Shown here: positions 56,667 to 64,000 of the stretch, in pieces
Layout of the letters: each line of letters begins with the position of its first letter
Position numbering within the stretch: position 1 is the stretch's first letter
Source: Candidatus Acetothermia bacterium
GTDB lineage: Bacteria; Bipolaricaulota; Bipolaricaulia; RBG-16-55-9; JANLFV01
Reading direction: 5' to 3'
Assembly (NCBI GenBank): GCA_024653345.1
Contig: JANLFV010000006.1
Span: 17,061 to 81,060 of the forward strand
Length of the DNA: 64,000 nucleotides
Position numbers and translations under genes: made by a program
Notes under the pieces: model-generated
What the model was told of the DNA's origin: nothing
The model's input: only the letters and a program-made list of their open reading frames with translations
Database searches by the model: none

Positions 56667-56790
56667 CCGGGCATCACCCCCTGGGGAGGAGGGAAGGCTG
56701 CCGCCTTTCCCAACCGGGATGGAGCTGAGGATTGAGCGGATCACATTCAGCGGCGCCTTCCTCTCCCAGCCGGTTCCGGGCCGAATCGCG

Positions 56791-58128
56791 CTAGCTTGTC
56801 GAGGGCCGTTCCGCGGTCGCTTCTTCAGTGTGGAACCCCAGGACCCGCCGCGTCATTAAGCCCCCGCGGATCGTGAGCTCGCGGAGCGCCTCCTCGAGAT
56901 CCTTCTGGTCAACTCGAGAAGGGTGCCCTGCTTCTGCCGCGAAGAGCGCGGCCGTGCGCAGCAGCTCGCGGATGAACGCTGCGCTCGCACCATCCGTCTT
57001 GGGAATCAGCGGCTCCCAGTCGGCCCGCTCGACCGGCAGCCCCCGTGAATAGAGCTGGAATAGTCGCCGCCGACACTCGGGGTCGGGGAGCGGGAGCTCG
57101 ATCGCGAGATCGATCCTCCCCGGTCGAGAGGCCAGCGCCGGCTCGATCACATGGGGCCGGTTGGTCGTGAGGATGAAAAGGATGTCGGCATCGTCGGCTA
57201 GCCCGTCCATCTCGTTGAGCAGCTCGTAGAGAAGCGGGCTGGTGCAGCCGATCTCCCTGTCCCGGCCGATGAGGTCGACATCTTCGATGATGATCGTGGC
57301 CGGGGCTAGTGCCCGGGCCATTCGGCAGGCATACGCGACCAGACCCTGGCCGAGCCCGGTCACCAGGAAGACGGTCCGGCCCTTCATGGCGTTCGCCAGA
57401 TACGTGGCCGTGAGGGTCTTCCCCGTTCCCGGGCGGCCGTGGAGGAGGAGGCCGCGCTTCAGGTGCCGGCCTGCAGCGCGCAGGTGCTCGGCCTGCCGGG
57501 CGAATCCGATCGTATGCCGCTCGATCCGCTCCAGCAGCCCCTCGGGGAGGATGATCCCCTCACGAGAGACAGGTGGGAGTTGGTGAAGCTTTACCTTCAG
57601 CGAACGGAAATCAGTTTCCAAGGAGATAATCCGGCCGCGGTAGACATTACGCTCGCGCATACTTGTGCGGATCTCGCCGAGGAATCGCCCTGCATCCTCA
57701 CGCGATCTGGCCATGACCTGCACTCGCACCTTCCCTGCGCTCATAGGCGAACCGTTGATTGAAACAAGCGCGACAAGCGCTCTCTTGCCATCCCGCAAAA
57801 AGAGCAAGCCCTCCTTGATGCAAGTTACGACCCGCCCTTCTTCAAGCTGGATATTAGCGTACTGGACTGGTCCCGGCTCAGGTTGAGGGGGATAAGATCT
57901 TAGCAGGTCGGTGATAGTCAACTCGCGCCAACCGTCCGCACCGCGAATGCCGAGCAGCTCGGAAGTCCGCCCCGGAACGGAGAGCCAGGCATCGAGCGCC
58001 ACCTGGAGGTTGACATGATCGTGGGACTCGAACTCTTCGGATAAGACAGGCAACTGGAGGGGGCTGACGCCGAAGTGCTCCTCGAGCCGCACCTCGAAGA
58101 TCGACTTGCTCTTCTTTATTCTCCTCAT
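56791..58128 (-). CDS. AAA-family ATPase of unknown role
   Basis: A 445-residue protein whose C-terminal half is a classical AAA module: Walker A HGRPGTGKTL (about residues 234-243), Walker B TIIIEDVDLIGRD (about 276-288), a sensor-1 asparagine in FILTTNRPHVIEPAL, and an arginine region in ASRPGRIDLAIEL. The N-terminal 200 residues are unassigned; they have the look of a substrate-binding domain. Family resemblance is to proteasome-regulatory/FtsH-like ATPases, but there is no protease domain. The ATG at 58128 lacks a Shine-Dalgarno and is six bases after a TAAAAT, so it may be leaderless. Confidence 0.75.
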   Translation of the reverse strand: MRRIKKSKSIFEVRLEEHFGVSPLQLPVLSEEFESHDHVNLQVALDAWLSVPGRTSELLGIRGADGWRELTITDLLRSYPPQPEPGPVQYANIQLEEGRVVTCIKEGLLFLRDGKRALVALVSINGSPMSAGKVRVQVMARSREDAGRFLGEIRTSMRERNVYRGRIISLETDFRSLKVKLHQLPPVSREGIILPEGLLERIERHTIGFARQAEHLRAAGRHLKRGLLLHGRPGTGKTLTATYLANAMKGRTVFLVTGLGQGLVAYACRMARALAPATIIIEDVDLIGRDREIGCTSPLLYELLNEMDGLADDADILFILTTNRPHVIEPALASRPGRIDLAIELPLPDPECRRRLFQLYSRGLPVERADWEPLIPKTDGASAAFIRELLRTAALFAAEAGHPSRVDQKDLEEALRELTIRGGLMTRRVLGFHTEEATAERPSTS

Positions 58129-58216
58129 GCCATGATTTTACCCGAAGACCGGGTCGAAATCAGTGGAAAGAAGGTGAAAGCCCGCGTGATCGGCCCGCGC
58201 TGCTCCTGGGCGCGGC

Positions 58217-58330
58217 CGCCTTACCGGCCTGGAATCAAGTGGCGGCGAGATCGCCCGGCGCTCCAGGCCAACAGACCTATCCCAGCACCGCGAGGCCCAC
58301 GCCCAGAAACACTGTCTTTGATCTTCTCAT
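58217..58330 (-). other. Very short membrane-helix frame, apparently frameshifted
   Basis: Behind a promoter and GAGGAGGT, ATG 58328-58330 opens MRRSKTVFLGVGLAVLG and a TAG at 58277-58279. In the next frame the sequence continues IGLLAWSAGRSRRHLIPGR. Joined at the GGG run, the two give a single-helix protein of about 37 residues. It could be a real short protein with an indel, or a chance frame. Confidence 0.35.
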
Positions 58331-58360
58331 CACAAACCTCCTCAGCTAGTAAATTTGCTG

Positions 58361-58389
58361 ATTATACCAGCCTCTTACCCCGAAGGCAA
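58361..58389 (-). promoter_or_regulatory. Promoter upstream of the short frame and AAA ATPase
   Basis: Minus-strand TTGCCT (58384-58389), 17-base spacer, TATAAT (58361-58366), followed by GAGGAGGT. It may also serve the ATPase gene about 230 bases downstream. Confidence 0.7.
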
Positions 58390-58752
58390 GCGGCAGAGTC
58401 GGAGCGCCTTTCCCATGCCCCCATCTCCAGTGTGGGCTAAGGCGTCGGCGTTCGCCAGGGTCGCCGAGACAGTGAGCCTCAGGGCTTGCTGCAAGGTGAT
58501 CGGGGCCTTGCTTCTCCCTGACTGAAGGCGTGGCCGGGAAAGAGTCAGAGCGAGCGCTGGCGGAGACCGACGCCCACTGTCCATTTCATACCAAAGAAAG
58601 CTATCCTGTCAGCTGTGGTGCTTGGCAAGACAAGCCAAGTCCGTCAGCTCCCCGCATTCTTGCCGCAGGCCCGAGCCTGCCGAATAAGGCGGACGGATTG
58701 GCCAGACCTGCACTGGCCACCCCCAGTTCTCGGGAATCTTCCGGAGCCGCGA
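58390..58752. other. 363-base stretch with no recognised gene
   Basis: No convincing reading frame or RNA is seen. Small hairpins are present (CTTGGC/GCCAAG and GCAGGC/GCCTGC), without T-runs. Confidence 0.5.
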
Positions 58753-59696
58753 CTACGGACCTGGCCTCACCAGGCGGAAGCCCAGGTTGAAGTTCTCTGT
58801 GGCTGCCAAGCCATAGTAGCGAAAGGCGACGCGGCAGTCGCGGGCAAGGTCGAGCCAGCTCCCGCCGCGAGCTACGCGATTCCAGCCCGAGGCCGGGCCG
58901 CGAGGGTCGGTCCCTGGGGAACTAGCGTAATACTCGAGGTCATACCAGTCCCAGACCCACTCCCCCACATTGCCCGCCATGTCGTGGAGCCCATACCCGT
59001 TGGGAGCGAAGCTCCCCACGGGGCTGGTGTAGGGCATCGGCTCGGTGGCGTAGCCCGGTGGAAGCCGCGCGTCGGGCTCGTGTCGTAGCTGAAGCTGGGG
59101 TCGCTGTAGTAGTTCGCCCGGGCGTGCTGGATCTCGTCCGTGTCGCTCCAGGGGAAGCGGCGCCCCTCCGCGCCACCGCGGGCGGCATACTCCCACTCCG
59201 CCTCGGTCGGCAAGCGGTATCCGCTCGCTGCCCAGTCGCAGTCGGGCTCGCTCTCCCCTGAGCGATAGACGCTCCCTCCCACAGTGTAGGCCGGCGTGAG
59301 GCCGTCCTTCTCGCTCCGGGCGTTCGCCCACTTCACGGCCTCATACCAAGAGACATTGTAGACTGGGCCGTCCGGCCCCTTCCCATCGCCGTCCGCGGGC
59401 CCGATATCGTAGCCATGCCCGGCCGCCCAGGCAGCCACCTCGTCCCACAGGGCCTTGGTCACCTCGAACTTGTCCATGTAGAACGCGCTCACTGTGACCG
59501 CGTGGACCGGGCGCTCGTTCTCCCAGCCCTCGCCAAAGCTATCCCCCATCTGGAAAGTGCCCGCCGGGATGAGGGCCATCCCCGCCGGCGGCTCGCCCTG
59601 AGTGGCGGACGCGAGTTGCAGTCCGACCGTCCCGAGAAGGCCCAGCCCGAGGCTCAGCAGGACCAGGCCGAATAGCTTGCAGGCTCTGAGTCTCAT
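58753..59696 (-). pseudogene. Formylglycine-generating-enzyme family (SUMF1-like) protein, frameshifted
   Basis: The N-terminal frame has a signal peptide (LVLLSLGLGLLGTVGLQLASA) and FGE-family sequence: MALIPAGTFQMGDSFGEGWENERPVHAVTVSAFYMDKFEVTK, YRLPTEAEWEYAARGG. From about 59075 the family sequence continues in another frame, ARLPPGYATEPMPYTS ... GYGLHDMAGNVGEWVWDWYD ... RVARGGSWLD ... LGFRLV. A single base is missing or added around 59062-59080. Combined, about 315 residues. Either a true pseudogene or a sequencing error. ATG 59696 has AGGAGG eight bases upstream. Confidence 0.8.
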
Positions 59697-59724
59697 CGCC
59701 ATCCCCTCCTTTCGTCTTGAGGCA

Positions 59725-59752
59725 AGTATAGCAGCAAGGGTGCGGCGGTCAA
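59725..59752 (-). promoter_or_regulatory. Promoter for the FGE-like gene
   Basis: Minus-strand TTGACC (59747-59752), 16-base spacer, TATACT (59725-59730). Confidence 0.7.
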
Positions 59753-59782
59753 GTTCTCAAAGCGAAGGCCCCTACCCAGACG

Positions 59783-61171
59783 CTAGAGGATATACCGGCT
59801 GAGGTCGAGGTCCTGGACGATCCCCGCGAGCTTGTCGCGGACATACTGGGCGTCGATCACGAACCGCCGGCCCTCCTCCAGCGCGACGGTCTCGAAGGAG
59901 ATGTCCTCCATCAATTTCTCCATCACCGTCTGCAAGCGGCGGGCACCGATGTCCTCAAGCCTCGAGTTCAGCTCGGAGGCGATCCGGGCGATCTCCGAGA
60001 TCGCGTCCTTGGTGAACTCCAGTTCGAGGCCCTCGGTAGCCAAGAGGGCCCGATATTGCTTGGTGAGGGCATCCTCCGGCTCAGTGAGGATCCGCTCGAA
60101 GTCGGCCTGGGTGAGGGAGTGGAGCTCGACCCGGATCGGGAGCCGGCCCTGGAGCTCGGGGATTAGGTCGGACGGCTTGGCCATGGTGAAGGCCCCGGCG
60201 GCGATGAAGAGGATGTTCTCCGTTCGCACGTTCCCGTAGCGGGTCCGGACGGTCGAGCCCTCGAGTAGCGGCAAGAGATCGCGCTGGACCCCCTGGCGGG
60301 AGACCCCCGGGCCGGCCCGCTCCTCCCTCCCCCCGGCGGCGAGCTTGTCCAGCTCGTCGATGAAGATGATCCCCATCTCCTCGGCCCGCTTCACCCCCCT
60401 TGCCCGGATCTCCTCCTGGTTGATGAGCTTGTCCGCCTCCTGGTTGAAGAGGATCTCGCGAGCCTCCCTGATCCGGAGCCTCTTCGTCGCCACCGCCCCC
60501 GGGAAGACCCCGGAGAGCATCTCGCTCATGTCGATCACCATCTGGTCCATCCCCTCTTGGATGTTGATCTGGGAGATCGGGGATTGCTTGACTCGGATCT
60601 CGATGTAGTGATCTTCCAGCTCGCCGGCGCGGAGCCGCTGGCGGAACCGCTCGCGGCTCCTGAGCCAGGACTCCTCCCGCTCCTTGTCCACCCCATCGGG
60701 CGGGCGCGGGAGGAGCGCGTCGAGGATGCGCTCTTCCACCATCCGCTGGGCTTCGGTCTCGACCTTCCGCACCTCCTCCTCGCGGACCATGTGGATCGAG
60801 ATCTCGACGAGGTCTCGGATCATCGAGTCCACATCCCGCCCGACATAGCCGATCTCGGTGAACTTGGTGGCCTCGACCTTGAGGAAGGGACAGGAGGTCA
60901 GGGCCGCGAGGCGCCGGGAGATCTCGGTCTTCCCCACCCCGGTCGGGCCGATCATCAGGATGTTCTTCGGCTGAATCTCCCTCCTCAGCGCGGGGTCCTT
61001 CACCCTCTGGCGGCGGATCCGGTTCCGCAGGGCGATCGCCACGGCCTTCTTCGCCTCTCGCTGCCCGATGATGTATTTGTCGAGCTGGCCCACGATCTCC
61101 TTGGGGGAGAGGTCATCGAGCCGCTCCTCGGCCCTCTGGAGCTCGACGATCTGGCTCCTTCCCTCTACCAA
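59783..61171 (-). CDS. hslU: HslU ATPase of the HslVU protease
   Basis: A 462-residue AAA+ unfoldase that feeds HslV. It has the [33 protein letters not shown] start, Walker A GPTGVGKT (75-82), the pore motif GYVGRDV, Walker B with [14 protein letters not shown], and ends RYIL, as needed to activate HslV. The intermediate domain lies around residues 110-240. It starts seven bases inside hslV. Confidence 0.97.
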   Translation of the reverse strand: MVEGRSQIVELQRAEERLDDLSPKEIVGQLDKYIIGQREAKKAVAIALRNRIRRQRVKDPALRREIQPKNILMIGPTGVGKTEISRRLAALTSCPFLKVEATKFTEIGYVGRDVDSMIRDLVEISIHMVREEEVRKVETEAQRMVEERILDALLPRPPDGVDKEREESWLRSRERFRQRLRAGELEDHYIEIRVKQSPISQINIQEGMDQMVIDMSEMLSGVFPGAVATKRLRIREAREILFNQEADKLINQEEIRARGVKRAEEMGIIFIDELDKLAAGGREERAGPGVSRQGVQRDLLPLLEGSTVRTRYGNVRTENILFIAAGAFTMAKPSDLIPELQGRLPIRVELHSLTQADFERILTEPEDALTKQYRALLATEGLELEFTKDAISEIARIASELNSRLEDIGARRLQTVMEKLMEDISFETVALEEGRRFVIDAQYVRDKLAGIVQDLDLSRYIL

Positions 61172-61722
61172 GCTAGCTCCTCCATGTAGATCTGGTCGTT
61201 AGTGTAGACATCGATCGAGCTGGCGATCAAGAGGGCCCTCCTGGCAACCTCCTCGACGGGGAGGCTCGTTGCCTGGCGGAGGGCCTTGGCCGCGGCCAGG
61301 GCGTAGGGCCCGCCGCTCCCCAGCCCGATGAGCGCATCGTCCGGCTCGATCACATCCCCCGAGCCGGAGATTAACAAGAGAGTCTCCTCGTTCCCCACGG
61401 CCATCAATGCTTCTAACCTCCGCAGGACCCGGTCGGTCCGCCAGTCCTTGGTCAGCTCGACCGCGGCGCGGAGGAGCTTCCCATTATGCTCTTTCAACTT
61501 CCCCTCGAACCTCTCGAACAATGTAATGGCATCGGCCGTGGCCCCGGCGAAGCCGACCAAGACCCGGCCGTCATAGATCTTCCGGATCTTCCGGGCATGG
61601 GCCTTGATGATCGTGTTGCCGAGCGTCGCCTGGCCGTCGCCGGCGATCACGACCTTGTGCTCCTCCTCCGAGCGGAGGGCCAGGATGGTCGTCCCTTCGA
61701 TCTTCAAAATCCGCTTTCCCAT
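61165..61722 (-). CDS. hslV: HslV peptidase, with a ten-residue N-terminal extension
   Basis: The proteasome-like threonine protease of HslVU, 185 residues. The catalytic threonine is in [10 protein letters not shown], followed by [13 protein letters not shown] and [17 protein letters not shown]. Normally that threonine follows Met directly; here [10 protein letters not shown] precedes it, so self-processing is required to expose T11, as in some ClpQ-type proteins. The ATG at 61722 is six bases after a TAGAAT box. Overlaps hslU. Confidence 0.95.
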   Translation of the reverse strand: MGKRILKIEGTTILALRSEEEHKVVIAGDGQATLGNTIIKAHARKIRKIYDGRVLVGFAGATADAITLFERFEGKLKEHNGKLLRAAVELTKDWRTDRVLRRLEALMAVGNEETLLLISGSGDVIEPDDALIGLGSGGPYALAAAKALRQATSLPVEEVARRALLIASSIDVYTNDQIYMEELAW

Positions 61723-61728
61723 CGTTGA

Positions 61729-61757
61729 ATTCTATCAAGGAACCCTCCCGCACGCAA
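61729..61757 (-). promoter_or_regulatory. Promoter for hslVU, leaderless
   Basis: Minus-strand TTGCGT (61752-61757), 17-base spacer, TAGAAT (61729-61734). Six bases separate the -10 box from the ATG, so the transcript should begin at or next to the ATG. Confidence 0.65.
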
Positions 61758-61935
61758 GCCGCTGGGCCCAATTCTAGAACATCTTGCCCGCTCAGTCTTC
61801 AGGAGCTAATAGATTATTGTGCCGCAATGCAAGATCAGACCCCACCGTCTTCTGAAGCAAGGCAAGCTCTACCGAAGGGGGACAAGACAATGAACAGGGG
61901 GGTCGGGACTTGGACTTTGATCTCCTATAGGGTCC

Positions 61936-64000
61936 TCAATTGCATGATGAGCCATAACACCCTTCCCTCGCTGTCACTAGAAATGCAAGATCATCAGGGC
62001 AGATATCGATGCAGAGAATGCTAGGATCTGGCCAGCATCCCCATCGCCAACTTCCCGAAATCTCATTGTTGCTCCCTTGCACCTTGCCCTCAAACTCATA
62101 AGTATGGGAGTGGCAGGATTCGTATCCGAGCACTACGCCGTAACTCTCACTCTTGATGATCTTGTTCCCCAAAATCACGACCTGAGCTGAGTCTCCTATG
62201 TAAATCCCGTACCTATTTCCAGGGATCGTGTTACCCTCGATGGTAGTCTGACCCGAGCCTCCCGCATCAATACCGGCACCCCAATTTCCAGGGATTTGGT
62301 TGTTTTGAATAACAGCCCTAGCCGAATCTCCTATGTAGATGCCTTCGCGATTGGCGGAAATTATGTTACCGTAGATGAAACCTTGAGCCAGGGCCGCTAT
62401 GGAGATGCCCGTCCCGTTTCCGGAGATTGTGTTGCCTTGAATAGTGGCTTGGGCTGACGCCCGAACGCAGATGCCATCGCGCCCGCTTTGGGAGATCACG
62501 TTGCTCTGAATCGTAGCTTGGGCTGAGTCGATCATGAGGATGCCATGCAAACCATTCCCCGAGAACCGGTTGCTCTGGATCGTGGCCTGGACTGAGCCTC
62601 CCGCGACAATACCATGGGCATTCCTGGAAATCCCGCAATCATTGATCCTTACCCTAGCTCTGCCATCGAGCGACAGGCCGTTAGGGCAGTGCAGAGGCGA
62701 TTCGGCACAAGTAAATCCCTTGCCGTCGGCGATGGTGAACCCCTCAATTGCAACCTCGATCGCCCCGCTGCTGTGAACCAAGACTACCGGCTCGCCCTCA
62801 TTCTTCCCTTTCACAACCGACTTTTCCCTGCCTGCCCCCTTCAGATAAAGGCCCTTCTTGATAACCAAGTTCTCCTGCCAAGCCCCTTCCCCCAGGCAGA
62901 TCACGGCCCCTTCTTGGGCAACATCAATCGCCGCCTGGATCGACATCCCTGGCTGGACCATTACTAGACAGTCCGCTTGAATGGAGCTGGCTTCGGGGAG
63001 AATGTCAGGAGACCAGGCCTCGCAGTAGCCATTCATGAAGCCTGATTGTGGAGCTGTTGGAGTGTGAATTGTCTGAGCTAGCGCCCTAACCGTCTTGCCC
63101 AGATCGTCCCGCGAGATGATGGGGTTGTGATCAGAGCCAGCGATACCTACAAACCATGGGAGTCTGAAAAACGGTTCTCCGAAGAAGGTTTCCTCTTTCA
63201 CAAACCCCCAGAAGCGGCTGTCGAGGCTGTTGCGGGAATTATCCCCCAAGACGAAGTAATAGCCCTCAGGGACGGTCACGACCGTCTCGGGGTCGCTCAT
63301 CGTGCAGTGGTCGCCCGTGGCCGCCCCGATCTGGCAGAAGTTGTAGCTCCCGCTGTTGTAATAAGAGTGATCGAAGGCTGCCCCCTCAAGCTTCCTACCG
63401 TCTACATAGACCCCGCACTCGTCAGCAGGGAAGTCCTGACAACCCTTGATCTGGATCGTTTGCCTCTCTATAGCTATCAACCTTTGGATGTAAAGGACAA
63501 CCTGACCCCGCTCGCGGCGATGGAAGGCGATGACGTCTCCCGGTATAGGGCTATAGCTGCGATAAGAGATTTTATCGATAAAAAGGACACTTCCTTCTAT
63601 AATGCTGGGTAGCATAGAACCCGAGGACAGAGTAGTTGATTCAACAGCATCTTGCTCAATAAGCTGATTTAGCACATTGAATACAGCATCTGGATCACAA
63701 ACAGTTTCCCATGACGGCTCTCCTCCCAGCAATCCCGCTATCATGGAGAATATTGGCAGGTTAAGCTTGCCACTTGAGGGATGCACCGCCGGCTTCCGTA
63801 TTTGGATAGCAATAAAGTTTTGTTCTGATATGTTACTATTAGAGAGAGTAACAGACTTACTGGGAGGGTTGAATACGTAATCTGACTTCCCGGGGGTGAT
63901 CGTGTAGAGGCCATTCTGCAAACCGCTAAAGGTGTAGCAACCACTATGTAGTGGACCCCTCGGATTGGACACCTCTGTTAGGGAGGGGTAAGGTCCAAGG
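61936..64000 (-). CDS. Signal-peptidase-I-like / right-handed beta-helix fusion (5' end outside window)
   Basis: At least 678 residues and open to the window edge. An N-terminal Ig-like repeat (GLYTITPGKSDYVFNPPSKS) precedes a serine peptidase S26 domain: SSGSMLPSI with serine 119, YIQRLIAIERQTI, and YYFVLGDNSRNSLDSRFWGFV. The catalytic lysine position (YIKR in LepB) is glutamine 163 (codon CAA). Residues 440-600 form 22-23-residue beta-helix coils (SAQATIQSN type). The peptidase/helix pair is unusual. GC content is visibly lower than in neighbouring genes. Residue numbers run from the GTG at 63972, which need not be the true start. Confidence 0.75.
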   Translation of the reverse strand, partial: LGPYPSLTEVSNPRGPLHSGCYTFSGLQNGLYTITPGKSDYVFNPPSKSVTLSNSNISEQNFIAIQIRKPAVHPSSGKLNLPIFSMIAGLLGGEPSWETVCDPDAVFNVLNQLIEQDAVESTTLSSGSMLPSIIEGSVLFIDKISYRSYSPIPGDVIAFHRRERGQVVLYIQRLIAIERQTIQIKGCQDFPADECGVYVDGRKLEGAAFDHSYYNSGSYNFCQIGAATGDHCTMSDPETVVTVPEGYYFVLGDNSRNSLDSRFWGFVKEETFFGEPFFRLPWFVGIAGSDHNPIISRDDLGKTVRALAQTIHTPTAPQSGFMNGYCEAWSPDILPEASSIQADCLVMVQPGMSIQAAIDVAQEGAVICLGEGAWQENLVIKKGLYLKGAGREKSVVKGKNEGEPVVLVHSSGAIEVAIEGFTIADGKGFTCAESPLHCPNGLSLDGRARVRINDCGISRNAHGIVAGGSVQATIQSNRFSGNGLHGILMIDSAQATIQSNVISQSGRDGICVRASAQATIQGNTISGNGTGISIAALAQGFIYGNIISANREGIYIGDSARAVIQNNQIPGNWGAGIDAGGSGQTTIEGNTIPGNRYGIYIGDSAQVVILGNKIIKSESYGVVLGYESCHSHTYEFEGKVQGSNNEISGSWRWGCWPDPSILCIDICPDDLAFLVTAREGCYGSSCN
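62173..62595 (-). repeat. Tandem 22-23-residue beta-helix coils
   Basis: About six or seven coils in the C-terminal domain of the peptidase-like protein, each with a core like SAQATIQ(S/G)N.ISGN...GI. At DNA level the unit is about 66-69 bases and diverged, so it is protein structure rather than a DNA array. Confidence 0.8.

Noticed and set aside
61826-61993. 12-base direct repeat AATGCAAGATCA (61826-61837 and 61982-61993)
   Set aside because: No transposase or terminal inverted repeats are present, so it is not treated as an insertion-sequence scar or attachment site.
62173-62595. CRISPR-like tandem repeat
   Set aside because: The 66-69-base units are diverged, have no spacers and encode beta-helix coils in frame.

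Overview
The window is GC-rich (low to mid 60s per cent by eye) bacterial chromosome. It is almost entirely housekeeping genes packed with 1-20 base overlaps. Promoters are near-consensus sigma70 type (TTGACA / TATAAT, 16-18 base spacers). There is no rRNA, phage, insertion sequence or CRISPR array. Features more typical of deep-branching or thermophilic bacteria are Zn-binding S4, S14 and L36, a complete Mre11-Rad50-NurA-HerA operon, genes that look leaderless, and rpoC detached from rpoB. The closest relative cannot be fixed from the sequence alone; an uncultivated deep lineage (for example the Acetothermia/Bipolaricaulota neighbourhood) is a guess.

Layout. 1-1842: a minus-strand operon of a YugP-type zinc protease, rpe and ribD (cut by the window edge). 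1863-2631: a DNA-methylase remnant and a small zincin. 2634-19966: one unbroken minus-strand str-S10-spc-alpha cluster, read rpsL-rpsG-fusA-rpsJ through rpoA-rplQ, lacking tuf and rpmD, and driven at least by a perfect promoter overlapping the rpoC stop codon. 20058-25706: fmdB-mut7C-rpoC. 25782-29313: hpf, a PP-loop tRNA-thiolase-like gene and pcrA/uvrD.

29450-36772 (plus): rimI, then sbcD-sbcC-nurA-herA, an archaeal-style double-strand-break end-resection set. 36884-38797: a secreted SpoIVB-type (S55) serine protease. 38887-40741 (minus): a zinc-ribbon coiled-coil protein, RNase P RNA, a VanZ-like protein and tmRNA. Then come tRNA-Ala, murE-gyrB, a LipM-type octanoyltransferase, cspA with a long leader, an unassigned structured intergenic region, and tRNA-Cys/tRNA-Val.

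46380-52171 (plus): a DUF4139 protein, a 71-residue unknown, a phosphohexomutase and leuS. Then comEC converges on thrS, which carries an attenuator-like leader. 56133-58128: a barrel-like secreted protein and an AAA ATPase. 58753-59696: a frameshifted formylglycine-generating-enzyme-family gene. 59783-61722: hslVU. 61936-64000: a lower-GC gene, cut by the window edge, fusing a signal-peptidase-I-like domain to a right-handed beta-helix.

Most of the window serves translation and its quality control: ribosomal proteins, EF-G, IF1, tRNAs, two synthetases, tmRNA, RNase P and HPF. Smaller groups serve protein export and turnover (secY, map, hslVU), DNA repair and topology, and envelope building (murE). 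The points most worth a second look are the four-gene repair operon, the signal-peptidase/beta-helix fusion with its replaced lysine, infA without an ordinary start codon, the thrS leader, the unusual tmRNA tag, and the leaderless genes.
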